Shown here one piece after another: positions 24,979 through 34,666 of a stretch of 64,000 bases of DNA. The notes under the pieces are model-generated. The model had not been told where the DNA came from, did not search any database, and worked only from the letters and a program-made list of their open reading frames with translations. Source of the DNA: Xiamenia xianingshaonis (GTDB lineage: Bacteria > Actinomycetota > Coriobacteriia > Coriobacteriales > Eggerthellaceae). A program made the translations under genes and the position numbers. The stretch is taken from assembly GCF_017945865.1 (NCBI RefSeq), contig NZ_CP072829.1, positions 2,199,464-2,263,463 of the forward strand. The letters are read 5' to 3'. The stretch's first letter is position 1. The number at the start of each line of letters is the position of its first letter.

Positions 24979-27588
24979 CTAGTATGGCTCGTCAAGGTCG
25001 GCGTGGGCGTGGGCGTCGGCGTCAAGGTCGTAAAAGCGCTGGTCAGCAAAGCGGTCAAGGGCCACAAGCGCTATCATGCCGGCATTGTCGCCGCACGCCG
25101 AGAGCGGCGGCATGATCAGCCGCACGCCCAAACGCCCGCAAAGCTTCTCGTACGCAGCCCGCAGCACGGGGTTCGCCGCCACGCCGCCACCGAGGCAGAA
25201 CGTGCGGGCGCCCGTCTGCCGCAGCGCCGTTTCCGCCTTCTTCACCTGCACGTCCACGACCGCCTGCTGGAAGCTCGCGCAGATGTCGGGCACGTTCAGC
25301 TCGTGGCCCGCCGCGCGTTCGTTGTTGATGTGCGTCACGACCGCCGTCTTCAAGCCGGAAAGCGAAAACCGCAGGTCACCGGAGTGCATCATTGCTCGCG
25401 GGAAGGGGATGGCGCTCGCGTCGCCCCGGGCCGCCTCGCGCGAGATCGCCGGGCCGCCAGGGTATCCCAGCCCGAGCGCCTTGGCGACCTTGTCGAACGC
25501 CTCGCCGACCGCGTCGTCGATGGTGGCGCCCAGCGTTTCGTAGTCGCCCCAGTCTTTCATGTGCACGAGCAGCGTGTTGCCGCCGGACACGAGCGACACC
25601 ACCGCCGGCGGCGCAAAGTCCGGCGCCCCGATCTTGTTGGCGTACAGATGGCCTTCCAGATGATGCACGCCAATGAACGGCTTGTCCGCCGCCCACGCCG
25701 CGCCTTTCGCGAACGCGACGCCCACCACAAGCGCCCCCACAAGCCCCGGCGCATACGTCACGGCGACGGCATCAAGATCATGCCAGGTCAGACGCGGAAT
25801 TGAAAGCGCCTGCGCCGCGCGGTCGAAGCACTCGTCGCACACGCCGCAGACAGCCTCGATGTGCTTGCGGCTGGCGATTTCGGGGACGACGCCGCCGAAA
25901 CGCGCATGGAAGTCGATCTGGGACGCCACCACGTCGGCCGCCAGCTCGCCCGACCCGTCGACAATGGCGGCGGCCGTCTCGTCGCAGGACGACTCGATGG
26001 CCAAAATGAGCGGGCGGTGGGATGCAAGGCCGGGATCACCGGCGCCGCTTTCGCTTGAAAGCTGCTGGTCATGCGGCAGAACCTGCGTCGCGCGGGCGCC
26101 GTTCACGTCAAGCGCCATGCCTGCCACGTCGCGGCTGGCAACGGGAAGCGGGCCTTCCATGATGAGCGCATCTTCGCCGTCGGAGTAGTAGCGCGGCCGG
26201 GTGCCGAGCGCATGCATCCCCAGCGACTCATAGAAGGCGCGGGCGCCGGCGTTGCCCGCCCGCACTTCAAGCGAGCAAGTGCTTGCGCCCAGGTCGCGGC
26301 CGTCGGCGGCAACGCGCGAAAGCAGCTCGCGAGCAATGCCGCGGCGGCGGAAGGCGGGATCGACGCCCACCTTGAGGATCTGCACCTGCCCGTCGACGAC
26401 CCACCCGCCGGCGTATCCCGCCAGCAGCTCGCGGCCGGCGGGAGCGCCCGCCGAGGTCGGAGCCGCGGCCGAACCGCTTTCTGCCGCGCCGGGCGCTTCC
26501 GCCTCAGCCTCGGCGCGGCCGCCGTCTGCTTCTGCCTCCGCTTCCGCATACGCCGCCCACCAGGTGCGATCGGGCCGGGGCAGCTCGTCGGCCACGAGCG
26601 CCTCGTTCCAGGCATCCGACCCCATGACCTGCGATTCCAGCGCCGCCACGTCCGCCGCGTGTGCCGCGTCGAGCGGCTTGTACGTCAGCCCTGCGGCATC
26701 GGCCCGAGCGTTCAGGATGGCCGTGTCATTCATCGTCGTGCGCCGGTCGCGCCGCAAACCCGCCGCCTCTTCGGCCGCTGCCACATCCTGCACGCCGGTG
26801 ACCAGGTTTTTCGGGTCGTTCTTCGCCAGACGCACCCGCTCGTTTTCCTCCGCGTCGGAAAGCCGCGTGTACACCGGCAGCGCGAAGGCCGGGTTGTGCC
26901 GCGCCGCGTCGAAGGGATCCGCGTCGCCCGCCCGCCACAGCGCCTGCAGCGCCAACAGCAAGCCGCGCCCCGTCGGCGTCCAAACCGCCTGGTCAAGCGC
27001 CTGCCCACAGGGAGCAAACAGATCGGCGTACTTGCACAGCCCGTCGCCCGCCAGCATCGTCTCGAGCCGCGACCCTTCCTCGCCGCTCAATTCTGCGGCC
27101 GCCGCCTGGGCTTTCACCACGCGATCGGCCTCCAGGCGCTGCGGCCCGGCCTCGCTCACCGCATAACGCACGGGATACACTTCCTTGCGCATGGCGTCGG
27201 CCACCACGGCCAGCGGCCCGCGCATGCCCGCGTCCCACACGCCCCACGCCACCGCGTCCAAGCTCGACACGCCGACAAGCCCCACGCCCAACGCCGACGC
27301 GACGCCTTTCGCCGTGGCCATGGCGATGCGCACGCCCGTAAACGACCCCGGCCCGCGCCCGACGGCCACGCACGCGATGGATTCGCGCGATATGCCCAGG
27401 TCGCGCAGCGTTTTGTCGATGGTGGGCAGCAGCGTGGTGTTCGATGCCCGCCGCGCCGCCACCTCGACCGACGCCGCCGTCTCGATCGCGCGGTCGCTCG
27501 GCCGCAGCACACCCACGCCGATGGCGACGACCTCGTTGGCCGTGTCGAAAGCAAGCACATAAGCAGGCGTTGACGTGGGAGAACTCAT
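24979..27588 (-). CDS. TsaB-RimI-TsaD triple fusion (t6A biosynthesis)
   Basis: 869 aa from ATG at 27588 (an in-frame GTG lies at 27609). Residues 1-270 are TsaB (VLAFDTANEVVAIGVG; GRGPGSFTGVRIAMATAKG). Residues about 295-470 are a RimI-type GNAT (VDPAFRRRGIARELLSRVA; NAGARAFYESLGM). Residues about 500-869 are TsaD (LAIESSCDETAAA; HHLEGHLYA metal site; VSGGNTLL; CLGGGVAANPVLRAAYEKL). Together TsaB, TsaD and TsaE transfer threonylcarbamoyl to A37 of tRNAs reading ANN codons; RimI acetylates protein N-termini. Usually these are separate genes. Confidence 0.93.
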   Translation of the reverse strand: MSSPTSTPAYVLAFDTANEVVAIGVGVLRPSDRAIETAASVEVAARRASNTTLLPTIDKTLRDLGISRESIACVAVGRGPGSFTGVRIAMATAKGVASALGVGLVGVSSLDAVAWGVWDAGMRGPLAVVADAMRKEVYPVRYAVSEAGPQRLEADRVVKAQAAAAELSGEEGSRLETMLAGDGLCKYADLFAPCGQALDQAVWTPTGRGLLLALQALWRAGDADPFDAARHNPAFALPVYTRLSDAEENERVRLAKNDPKNLVTGVQDVAAAEEAAGLRRDRRTTMNDTAILNARADAAGLTYKPLDAAHAADVAALESQVMGSDAWNEALVADELPRPDRTWWAAYAEAEAEADGGRAEAEAEAPGAAESGSAAAPTSAGAPAGRELLAGYAGGWVVDGQVQILKVGVDPAFRRRGIARELLSRVAADGRDLGASTCSLEVRAGNAGARAFYESLGMHALGTRPRYYSDGEDALIMEGPLPVASRDVAGMALDVNGARATQVLPHDQQLSSESGAGDPGLASHRPLILAIESSCDETAAAIVDGSGELAADVVASQIDFHARFGGVVPEIASRKHIEAVCGVCDECFDRAAQALSIPRLTWHDLDAVAVTYAPGLVGALVVGVAFAKGAAWAADKPFIGVHHLEGHLYANKIGAPDFAPPAVVSLVSGGNTLLVHMKDWGDYETLGATIDDAVGEAFDKVAKALGLGYPGGPAISREAARGDASAIPFPRAMMHSGDLRFSLSGLKTAVVTHINNERAAGHELNVPDICASFQQAVVDVQVKKAETALRQTGARTFCLGGGVAANPVLRAAYEKLCGRLGVRLIMPPLSACGDNAGMIALVALDRFADQRFYDLDADAHAHADLDEPY

Positions 27589-27763
27589 ACAAACTCGATT
27601 CTTTTGCACACTCGTGGACAGTTACAGCTTGGAAATGCACACAAAGCGCGGCGCGACCTCACAACCTCTGAAGTAAGCCGCACCTCGCAGAAAAAGCGCT
27701 GGTCAATGCCGTTTTGCCTCATCAGTGCAAAGTTGACGGAATTAATCAGCGTTTTCCGAACGG

Positions 27764-28291
27764 TCACGACAGCGCGGCCAGGCCTCCGGCGTGGCCCGAC
27801 AACCGATCGCCCCACGCACGCGCAAGCGCTTCGCCGCGCTCGCCGATGCCGCACACGTCCAGCACGCGCGAGGCGTCCGGGGCGACCGAAATGGCAACCT
27901 CCAAGCGCTCATCAGGCATTTCTTCGGGAAACTTCTCACTCCACTCGACAAGCGTCGCGCCGTCGCCTTCGACCGTCTCAAAAAAGCCGACGTCTTCCAA
28001 TTCGGACGCATCGTCCAAGCGATACAGGTCGAAGTGGTACAGCGGCAGCCGGCCGTCGTGGTATTCCAGCAGAATGTTGAACGTGGGGCTCGTCACCGGC
28101 GCACCGATGCCAAGACCCGCCGCAACCCCTTGCGTGAACTGGGTTTTTCCCGCGCCGAGATCACCCGAGAACGTCACGACGTCGCCAGCGCACAGCAGGG
28201 GAGCCAGCGCCGCCGCCGCGTCTTTCGTTGCCTGGGCGTCGGGCGAAACCAGCCGCCAGCCGCCCTGTTCAGAATGTTCCAAAATATCCAT
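27764..28291 (-). CDS. tsaE: TsaE, ATPase of the t6A complex
   Basis: 175 aa from ATG (28291); GTG at 28306 is an alternative and no ribosome site decides. Walker A is GDLGAGKTQF, followed by SPTFNILLEYHDG and LYHFDLYRLDD, the TsaE signature, and LVEWSEKFPE. It drives turnover of the TsaB-TsaD complex. It lies 175 bp upstream of the fusion gene on the same strand, so the t6A genes form one unit. Confidence 0.93.
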   Translation of the reverse strand: MDILEHSEQGGWRLVSPDAQATKDAAAALAPLLCAGDVVTFSGDLGAGKTQFTQGVAAGLGIGAPVTSPTFNILLEYHDGRLPLYHFDLYRLDDASELEDVGFFETVEGDGATLVEWSEKFPEEMPDERLEVAISVAPDASRVLDVCGIGERGEALARAWGDRLSGHAGGLAALS

Positions 28292-28393
28292 GCCGGCATT
28301 GTACACCAGCTGCGCAGTCCGCCCGTCGGCAGACGCAGAGCCGTCTTTTTATCCAAAGCCGCAAACCGATCCAGGCTGTCCCTGCACCAATCG

Positions 28394-28442
28394 TGTAACA
28401 GATTCTTACAGGTTTTCGTAAAATCTGTAAGAATCTGTTACA
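28394..28442. promoter_or_regulatory. 18-bp perfect inverted repeat upstream of DUF4143 ATPase
   Basis: TGTAACAGATTCTTACAG (28394-28411) and its exact complement (28425-28442) flank a 13-nt spacer. It sits 61 bp before the ATPase start and 103 bp before tsaE, in a divergent gap. There is no T run, so an operator or binding site is likelier than a terminator. Confidence 0.7.
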
Positions 28443-28502
28443 GTATAGGCAAGCTCCCAAAGAATGCCGCATTTTTACAACACTATCCAAGAAGGGCGAA
28501 GC

Positions 28503-29870
28503 ATGGCAACCAATTCCACAATCCGCTTGCTTCTGGAAGACTTCCATCGTTCCGTGCTGCCGACGATCGCCCGCGAACTCGTCCCCCGAGACCTGTCGCT
28601 CGGCAGCATTCCCCGGCCAAAAATCGGAAGCACGGCCAAGGTCATCGTAGGCATGCGCCGATCAGGCAAAACGTTTCGACTGTACCAAGAAATGCTGCGG
28701 CTTTTGGACAACGGCGTGGCGCCCGAAAACATCTGCTACCTCAATTTCGACGACGACCGTCTCAGGCCGTATAACGATGCAAGCATTTCCCAGGCCATTG
28801 AGGTCTTCTACGAACTGCACCCCCAGTCACGATCAGACGGCGCATACCTTTTCTTCGACGAGATTCAGGAAGTTCCGAACTGGGGCATCGTCGCGCGGCG
28901 CATTCTCGACACGGAAAAAGTGGCGCTGTACGTCACCGGATCGTCCTCGAAGCTCCTTTCCGAAGACGTGACAACCGAATTCCGCGGACGCTCGGTCGCC
29001 TACGAGCTGCTGCCTTACAGTTTTCGAGAATTCCTTCGCGCCCGCGATCTGGAACCCTCCGAACGCGACCTTTACGACAAGGAATGCGTCTCTGCCGTAA
29101 AGAACGCCTTCGGCCGGTATCTGAAATGCGGCGGCTTTCCAGCCGTGCAAGACATGGACGACCCGGAACGGATCCAAGCGCTGCAGGGATACGCCCAGCT
29201 CACGGTAGCACGAGACATCGTTGAACGAAACGGTTTCAGCAACGCCGCTTACGCACGGAACCTCGCGCGTGCGGCCATCACGTCAAGCGCACGCGACGTT
29301 TCCATCAGCCGGCTCGACAACAAAGGTCGCTCAAGCGGCTATTCCCCTGGTCGAGCCAAAATCGTCGAGATGCTCGACGCCTTCGAAGACGCCCATCTGG
29401 TGTACCAAGCATATGACTTCTCTTATTCGGCGCAGAAGGTCCGCCTTGGCGGCATGAAGCTGTATGCGGCTGATCCCGGCCTTTATTGGGCGAGCATCCC
29501 CGCCGCCGACGAGGGACATACGTTTTCGCTTGAAACCGCCGTTTACCTGGAGCTTCGCCGCCGAAGAACAGCGGGCAGGCTTGGCGACATCGCAATGCTC
29601 AAGCTGGCTTCTGGCCGAGAAGTCGACTTCGTCGAAGGGGACGCCTCAATAGAATCGGCCACGCGGCTTGTGCAGGCAAGTTGGTCGACGGAAAGCGAAA
29701 AAACCCGAGAACGCGAGATCAGAGCGCTGCGAGAAGCACTCGAGCGATTCCCTTCCGCCCAAGCAACGATTGTTGCGGTCGACGAAGAGGACAACGTCGA
29801 AACGCCGGAAGGGGGCATCGCCATCGTGCCTGCTTGGAAATGGTTCCTGGAGGCCCCAGGCAACAACTAA
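28503..29870 (+). CDS. AAA_14/DUF4143 family ATPase
   Basis: 455 aa; GAAGGGCGAAG precedes the ATG. Walker A MRRSGKTFRLYQ, Walker B AYLFFDEIQEVPNW, sensor YVTGSSSKLLS, then LLPYSFREFL, the AAA_14 family. The C-terminal DUF4143 region includes LETAVYLELRRR and GREVDFVEGD, which resembles the restriction-endonuclease-like fold seen at the end of this family. These are common accessory genes of unknown role in gut anaerobes. It is a lone gene on the minority strand, with a large palindrome upstream. Confidence 0.8.
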   Translation: MATNSTIRLLLEDFHRSVLPTIARELVPRDLSLGSIPRPKIGSTAKVIVGMRRSGKTFRLYQEMLRLLDNGVAPENICYLNFDDDRLRPYNDASISQAIEVFYELHPQSRSDGAYLFFDEIQEVPNWGIVARRILDTEKVALYVTGSSSKLLSEDVTTEFRGRSVAYELLPYSFREFLRARDLEPSERDLYDKECVSAVKNAFGRYLKCGGFPAVQDMDDPERIQALQGYAQLTVARDIVERNGFSNAAYARNLARAAITSSARDVSISRLDNKGRSSGYSPGRAKIVEMLDAFEDAHLVYQAYDFSYSAQKVRLGGMKLYAADPGLYWASIPAADEGHTFSLETAVYLELRRRRTAGRLGDIAMLKLASGREVDFVEGDASIESATRLVQASWSTESEKTREREIRALREALERFPSAQATIVAVDEEDNVETPEGGIAIVPAWKWFLEAPGNN

Positions 29871-30018
29871 GGCAGGGAACATGGGGCGCAGCCAAACGCA
29901 CGCTCCTATTCGAAACCTTCGGCCGTTTGAGCGGGTTTAGGACGTGGGGGCTGTGACAGCTGCCGCCGAGCCGAGCGCGGGGCGGATTCGGCTTGGCGGG
30001 ACACTTCAAAACCTTCGG

Positions 30019-31287
30019 CTAGTCGTTCGCGCTCTCCTGCGGCCAGTAGTCCTTCGCGAAGTCCGGGTTTGCCATCGTGGCCACGAACACGAGCGCGTCC
30101 GTTTCGCGGGCGATGCGCATTTCCTCGTCGGTGGTGACCACGCAGATCTTGATGGGCGAGTCGTCGATCGACACGACGCGGTTGATGCCAATATCGCCGA
30201 TGACCTGGTTTTTCTCTTTGTCCAGAATCATGCCCATGTGCGCGAGGCCCGCAAAGATGCGCTCGCGCAGCTCGGCCGAGTTCTCGCCGATGCCAGCTGT
30301 CATCACCACGGCGTCGGTGCGCGTCATCACCGCGTAGTACGACCCGATCTTCTTCTGAATGCGGTAAATATACATCTCAACTGCCAGTTGAGCATTCTCG
30401 TCGCCGTCGCTGGCCGCCTGCAGAATGTCGCGCATGTCGCTCGAAAAGCCCGCAATGCCGAGCATGCCCGATTCCTTGTTGAGGATGCGGTCCATCTCGT
30501 CGTAGTCCACGTTGTCGCGGCGCATGATGTAGGACACGATGGCCGGGTCGATGGTGCCCGAACGCGTGCCCATCATGACGCCCGCCAGCGGCGTGAAGCC
30601 CATGGACGTATCGATGGACTTGCCGTGGTTGACTGCGGTGATAGACGCGCCGTTGCCCAAATGACAGGTGATAAGCCCCAGGTCAGAAAGCGGGCGGTCG
30701 AGCAGGTTCGCCGCCTGCTGCGCCGCATAGCGATGCGACGTGCCGTGAGCCCCGTAGCGGCGGATGTGGTAGTCCTTGTAGTAGCGCATGGGGATGGGAT
30801 ACATGTACGCCTTGGGCGGCATGGTGGCGTGAAACGCCGTGTCGAACACGGCCACCTGCGGCGTGTGCGGCAGCATTTCGTGCATCATCAGAATGCACTC
30901 GTCCGCCGCAGGGTTGTGCAGCGGGGCCAGCTCTTCGCACTTCTTCAGGTCGCCGATGTTGTTCTGGTCGATGATGACCGACGAGCTGAAGTACTCGCCA
31001 CCTGCGACGATACGGTTGCCGATGGCTTCGATGTCCTTCAGGCCCCTGATGGGCGAGTCGGGTTCGGCCACCAAGATGTCCAGCAGCTTCGCCAAGCACT
31101 GCGCAACGGTGAGGTTGGTCATGGAGAAGCGCTGCTTGGAGAAGTCGGGCGAAAACGACACCGACATGGTGGCCTCTTCGGTGCCGACGCGCTCGGCCAG
31201 GCTCTTCATGAGGCAGATCTTGCCGTCGGTTTCGATGAGCTGGCATTTGAGCGACGAACTTCCGGCATTGACGACAAGAACGAGCAT
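30019..31287 (-). CDS. ackA: Acetate kinase
   Basis: 422 aa; AAAGGTG precedes the ATG at 31287. Signature VNAGSSSLKCQL at the N-terminus, AVFDTAFHATMP, the catalytic-region GAHGTSHRYAA, HLGNGASI and the C-terminal GIGENSAELRERIF. It converts acetyl phosphate and ADP to acetate and ATP, the last step of acetogenic fermentation. No pta is adjacent, so phosphotransacetylase must lie elsewhere or be absent. Confidence 0.96.
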   Translation of the reverse strand: MLVLVVNAGSSSLKCQLIETDGKICLMKSLAERVGTEEATMSVSFSPDFSKQRFSMTNLTVAQCLAKLLDILVAEPDSPIRGLKDIEAIGNRIVAGGEYFSSSVIIDQNNIGDLKKCEELAPLHNPAADECILMMHEMLPHTPQVAVFDTAFHATMPPKAYMYPIPMRYYKDYHIRRYGAHGTSHRYAAQQAANLLDRPLSDLGLITCHLGNGASITAVNHGKSIDTSMGFTPLAGVMMGTRSGTIDPAIVSYIMRRDNVDYDEMDRILNKESGMLGIAGFSSDMRDILQAASDGDENAQLAVEMYIYRIQKKIGSYYAVMTRTDAVVMTAGIGENSAELRERIFAGLAHMGMILDKEKNQVIGDIGINRVVSIDDSPIKICVVTTDEEMRIARETDALVFVATMANPDFAKDYWPQESAND

Positions 31288-31475
31288 AGCGGTCACCTTT
31301 CAAATGACATGAGCAGGAACTACAAGTTATTAAGCATATCACGGCCCAAGAAACGGTTTTTTGGGCCGTGGGCGTTATGGCCTGATTGGCGCAAACGAAG
31401 CCGCCACAGGCGCCGTCCTGTGGATTCAGGGCAGGCGGCAAACCTTGGGCCTTCGCCGGAACGGCATGAACGGCG

Positions 31476-32852
31476 CTAGTTCCCCGCTCCGAAGATCAGC
31501 TCGCGCTCGTCGCCGGTCAGGGCGGCGCGGGCCTGATCGCGCAGGTTGTTCACGCCGATGAAGAACTGCCGCATCATGACCACCATCAGGTAGCGGCCCT
31601 TTGCGGTGAGCGTCAGCTCTTCGTCGTTGTTCGTCGCAAACGCCCCGACCGAGGCCATGAACGCCATCTCTGCGGGGAGCCCGCGTTCCACAGAGCAGCC
31701 GAAATCGCGCTTGAACTGGCGTTTGTCCAGCCGCAACCCGAACAGCTGCATCATGAAGCGGTACCGCATGCGTTGCTTCTTCGAAAACGTGGTCTTGCCC
31801 ATGATCGACATGGATCCCCGCTCGATGGCCGCGTTGTAGTCGACGACCGAGAACGTGTTCACGTACAGGCTGCTGCCGAGATACGTGATGCCGCCGCTGC
31901 CGATGGCCGGGTATTCCTCGTAATCGACCACGTATTCGTCGATCATGCCGCGGTCCTCCGCCACGGCGGCTGCAGCAGGCGTCGGATGCACGTCGCGACG
32001 GTTGAACGTCCACGCGCTGCCGTGCTCGAACAGGCCCGTTTCGCCCTGGGCGCCCGGCGTCTTCGGCGCCACGCCCGGCAGCTCGTCCGTCAGCAGTTCG
32101 CAGATGATCTCGTAGAACTTCTGTTCCCGTACGTAGTCCACTTTCCCAACCGTTTGCGCCAGCGACCGCTCGACGCTCGGAGAGGCCATCAGCGGGTAGA
32201 ACGTCGTTTGGCTCGCGTTCGACTCGATGACCTTCTCGATGTCGCGGATGAGAATGTCCTCCGTCTGAGCTGGGAAATTGAAGATCATGTCAGCGTTCAT
32301 CGACACGAAGTACGGGCTGGCGTCCTGGATGCGGGCCAGAATTTCCTCGCCGCTGCCGTACTTTTCGTAGCGGTCCATCTGTTTGAGCAGCCCGTCGTCG
32401 AACGACTGCACGCCCACCGACAAGCGCTGCACGCGCCCCTGCAGCTTGTCCAGGTAGCTCGGGATCAGGTGGTTCGGGTTCGTCTCGCTCGACACTTCCC
32501 GGATAGAGAACGTTTCGCGGGCCAGATCGATCGTGTCGCACAGCTCGTCAAGCAAGATGGTCGGCGTGCCGCCGCCGATGTAGACGCTGTCGAAGTCGTA
32601 GCCCAAATCCTTCAGCATGAGCATTTCTTTGCGCATGTTGGCGAAGTACGGGCGAGCGCGGTCCTCCGCGAAGGGGAAGCGGTTGAACGAGCAATACGGG
32701 CACAGCCGCTCGCAGAACGGCACGTGCATGTACAACATATAGCGCTGACCTGGGACGGGAGCCGGCACGCGCGTCTCGGTGGTCGGATCGAGCTTCAGGT
32801 ACTGGTTCGTGCATTCGCGGACGATGCTCGACAGCAAGCGTTCAGAAAACAT
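31476..32852 (-). CDS. HemN/HemW-like radical SAM protein
   Basis: 458 aa; GAAGGAGA precedes the ATG at 32852. HVPFCERLCPYCSFNRFPF carries the CxxxCxxC cluster motif in HemN context, followed by YIGGGTPTIL, SSETNPNHL and RLSVGVQSFDDGLL. The length and C-terminal domain fit oxygen-independent coproporphyrinogen oxidase relatives, including HemW and the anaerobic heme-degrading ChuW/HutW branch. Sequence alone does not separate these. No other heme genes are adjacent. Confidence 0.8.
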   Translation of the reverse strand: MFSERLLSSIVRECTNQYLKLDPTTETRVPAPVPGQRYMLYMHVPFCERLCPYCSFNRFPFAEDRARPYFANMRKEMLMLKDLGYDFDSVYIGGGTPTILLDELCDTIDLARETFSIREVSSETNPNHLIPSYLDKLQGRVQRLSVGVQSFDDGLLKQMDRYEKYGSGEEILARIQDASPYFVSMNADMIFNFPAQTEDILIRDIEKVIESNASQTTFYPLMASPSVERSLAQTVGKVDYVREQKFYEIICELLTDELPGVAPKTPGAQGETGLFEHGSAWTFNRRDVHPTPAAAAVAEDRGMIDEYVVDYEEYPAIGSGGITYLGSSLYVNTFSVVDYNAAIERGSMSIMGKTTFSKKQRMRYRFMMQLFGLRLDKRQFKRDFGCSVERGLPAEMAFMASVGAFATNNDEELTLTAKGRYLMVVMMRQFFIGVNNLRDQARAALTGDERELIFGAGN

Positions 32853-32971
32853 GGGCGCGGTCTCCTTCGACGGCGGCGAAATACAAGCGTTCTCATCAGC
32901 ATACGCCAACAACCCGCCCCCGTCGCCCGGATTTCGCGGGACGGCCGCAGACAGGCGGCCTGGAAAACGAC

Positions 32972-33142
32972 CTAGGAGCGACGAGAACGATGGTATTTGC
33001 GCTGAGGCGTCAGAACGAGGGAAGGCGCATCCGTGCGAAGCTCCATTTTGTCGCCAATCGACAGCCCAAGCGCCTCACAGACGCTCTTCGGGATAAGAAT
33101 CCCCTGGCTGTTGCCCCATTTTGCAAGCGTTACGACCGGCAT
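32972..33142 (-). CDS. Small AbrB/MazE-like DNA-binding protein
   Basis: 56 aa beginning MPVVTLAKWGNSQGILIPKS, with the SpoVT/AbrB swapped-hairpin pattern KWGNSQGI-IPK and EALGLSIGDKMELR. GTG at 33148 with GGGGAG upstream is an alternative start. MazE-type antitoxins have this layout, but no toxin gene adjoins it, so it is either orphaned or a free-standing regulator. Confidence 0.7.
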   Translation of the reverse strand: MPVVTLAKWGNSQGILIPKSVCEALGLSIGDKMELRTDAPSLVLTPQRKYHRSRRS

Positions 33143-33209
33143 GATCACCCCGATCTCCCCGTTTATACCTACGGCTAACCATAGCGTGTTCCGTGCGGGG
33201 CATCAAGAG

Positions 33210-33245
33210 AAAAAGCCCAGCTCCTTTGCGGGGATGCCGGGCTTT
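33210..33245 (-). terminator. Terminator of purD
   Basis: On the minus strand AAAGCCCGGCATCC...GGAGCTGGGCTTTTT forms a stem-loop with T run, about 40 bp after the purD stop. Confidence 0.8.
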
Positions 33246-33283
33246 GGCGTTGTTGGCGGAAGCCGTTCGAGCGCGGAAGCTGG

Positions 33284-34576
33284 TTACTCCCAGGCGCTGC
33301 GGCCTTTGGCGGCTCGGTCGCCGATGTCGGTGCGCAGCTGCTTGCCTTCGAAGTTGATCAGGTCGCAGGCCTCGTACGCGCGCTCCTGGGCTTCTTCGAA
33401 CGTCTCGCCGAGCGCCACCACGTTCAGCACGCGGCCGCCGGCGGTCACCAGCTCGTCGTCGTGGTTCTTCGCCGTGCCGGCATGGAACACCGTCACGCCC
33501 TTGAGCGCTTCGGCATCGTCGATCCCTAGGATGACCTTGCCTTTTTCGTACGATCCGGGATAGCCTTCGCTCGCCAGGACCACGCACACGGCCCATTCGT
33601 CGTTCCAGTGCAGCTTCACGTCGTCAGGCCGCCCCTCGGCCACGGCCAGCATGATTTCAGCCAGGTCGGATTCAAGGCGCGGCAGCACCACTTGCGTCTC
33701 CGGATCGCCGAAGCGCGCGTTGAACTCCAGCACCTTCGGCCCTTCCGGCGTCAGCATGAAGCCGCCGTACAGCACGCCGCGGTAGTCGTGCTCAAAATGC
33801 TCGGCGTCGGTGCCGCGAGCGGCACGCTTCATGACCTCTTTCATGGCGGCCAGCTCGTCGGCCTCGACGATGGGCACCGGCGAGTACGCGCCCATGCCGC
33901 CGGTATTCGGACCACGGTCGCCTTCAAAGGCACGCTTGTGGTCCTGCGCCGTCACCATGCAATGCGCCTTGCCGTCGGCCACGAACGCCAACAGCGAGCA
34001 CTCCGGCCCGGTCAGGCATTCTTCGATGACCACCGTGCTGCCAGCGTCGCCAAACGTGCCGTCGAAGCAGTCATGGATGGCATCTTCGGCGTCTTCCATG
34101 TCGTCGGCCACCACAACGCCCTTGCCGGCCGCCAGGCCGTCCGCCTTCACGACGAGCGGGGCGCCCATCTCGTGCGCGAACGCCAGCGCTTCTGCCTCGG
34201 TGGAGAAGCTGCCGTACCGCGCCGTCGGAATGTCGAGGGCCCGCATGAACTCCTTGCTGTACGTCTTGCTGCCCTCAAGCTGGGCTCCCTGGGCATCGGG
34301 GCCGAACACGGCGATGCCGCCGGCTCGCAGCACGTCGGCGACGCCCGCCACGAGCGGCGCCTCGGGGCCGATCACCACGAGGTCGATGTTATTATCCTTT
34401 GCGAAGGATAATACCGCCTCCCCATCATTGATGACAAGATTGGTCACATTCGTGGCAATCTCTTCCGTGCCGCCGTTGCCGGGCGCCACAAACAGCGCCT
34501 CGACGAGCGGAGACTTCTTCAGCGCCCAGGTCATGGCGTGCTCCCTGCCGCCGCTGCCCAGAACCAAGATGTTCAT
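33284..34576 (-). CDS. purD: Phosphoribosylamine-glycine ligase
   Basis: 430 aa; AAGAAGGGAC precedes the ATG. It has LVLGSGGREHAMTWAL at the N-terminus, an ATP-grasp core with DGLAAGKGVVVADD, the family signature FNARFGDPETQVVLPRL, and IVVIGPEAPLVAGVAD-like substrate region. It makes GAR, the second step of IMP synthesis. purA lies directly upstream, but a parS-like palindrome separates the two. Confidence 0.97.
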   Translation of the reverse strand: MNILVLGSGGREHAMTWALKKSPLVEALFVAPGNGGTEEIATNVTNLVINDGEAVLSFAKDNNIDLVVIGPEAPLVAGVADVLRAGGIAVFGPDAQGAQLEGSKTYSKEFMRALDIPTARYGSFSTEAEALAFAHEMGAPLVVKADGLAAGKGVVVADDMEDAEDAIHDCFDGTFGDAGSTVVIEECLTGPECSLLAFVADGKAHCMVTAQDHKRAFEGDRGPNTGGMGAYSPVPIVEADELAAMKEVMKRAARGTDAEHFEHDYRGVLYGGFMLTPEGPKVLEFNARFGDPETQVVLPRLESDLAEIMLAVAEGRPDDVKLHWNDEWAVCVVLASEGYPGSYEKGKVILGIDDAEALKGVTVFHAGTAKNHDDELVTAGGRVLNVVALGETFEEAQERAYEACDLINFEGKQLRTDIGDRAAKGRSAWE

Positions 34577-34608
34577 GCTAGTCCCTTCTTGAACGTTGTC
34601 ATTGCGTC

Positions 34609-34624
34609 TGTTTCACGTGAAACA
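34609..34624. promoter_or_regulatory. parS-like site 1 (ParB binding)
   Basis: TGTTTCACGTGAAACA is a perfect palindrome matching the bacterial parS consensus; the dyad extends to 26 bp (34604-34629). A T run follows, so it might also act as a hairpin terminator. It lies in the purD-purA gap. Confidence 0.85.
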
Positions 34625-34666
34625 GACGCCTTTTTTCACCCGGCGCGAAACAACCGAGCCGGATCG

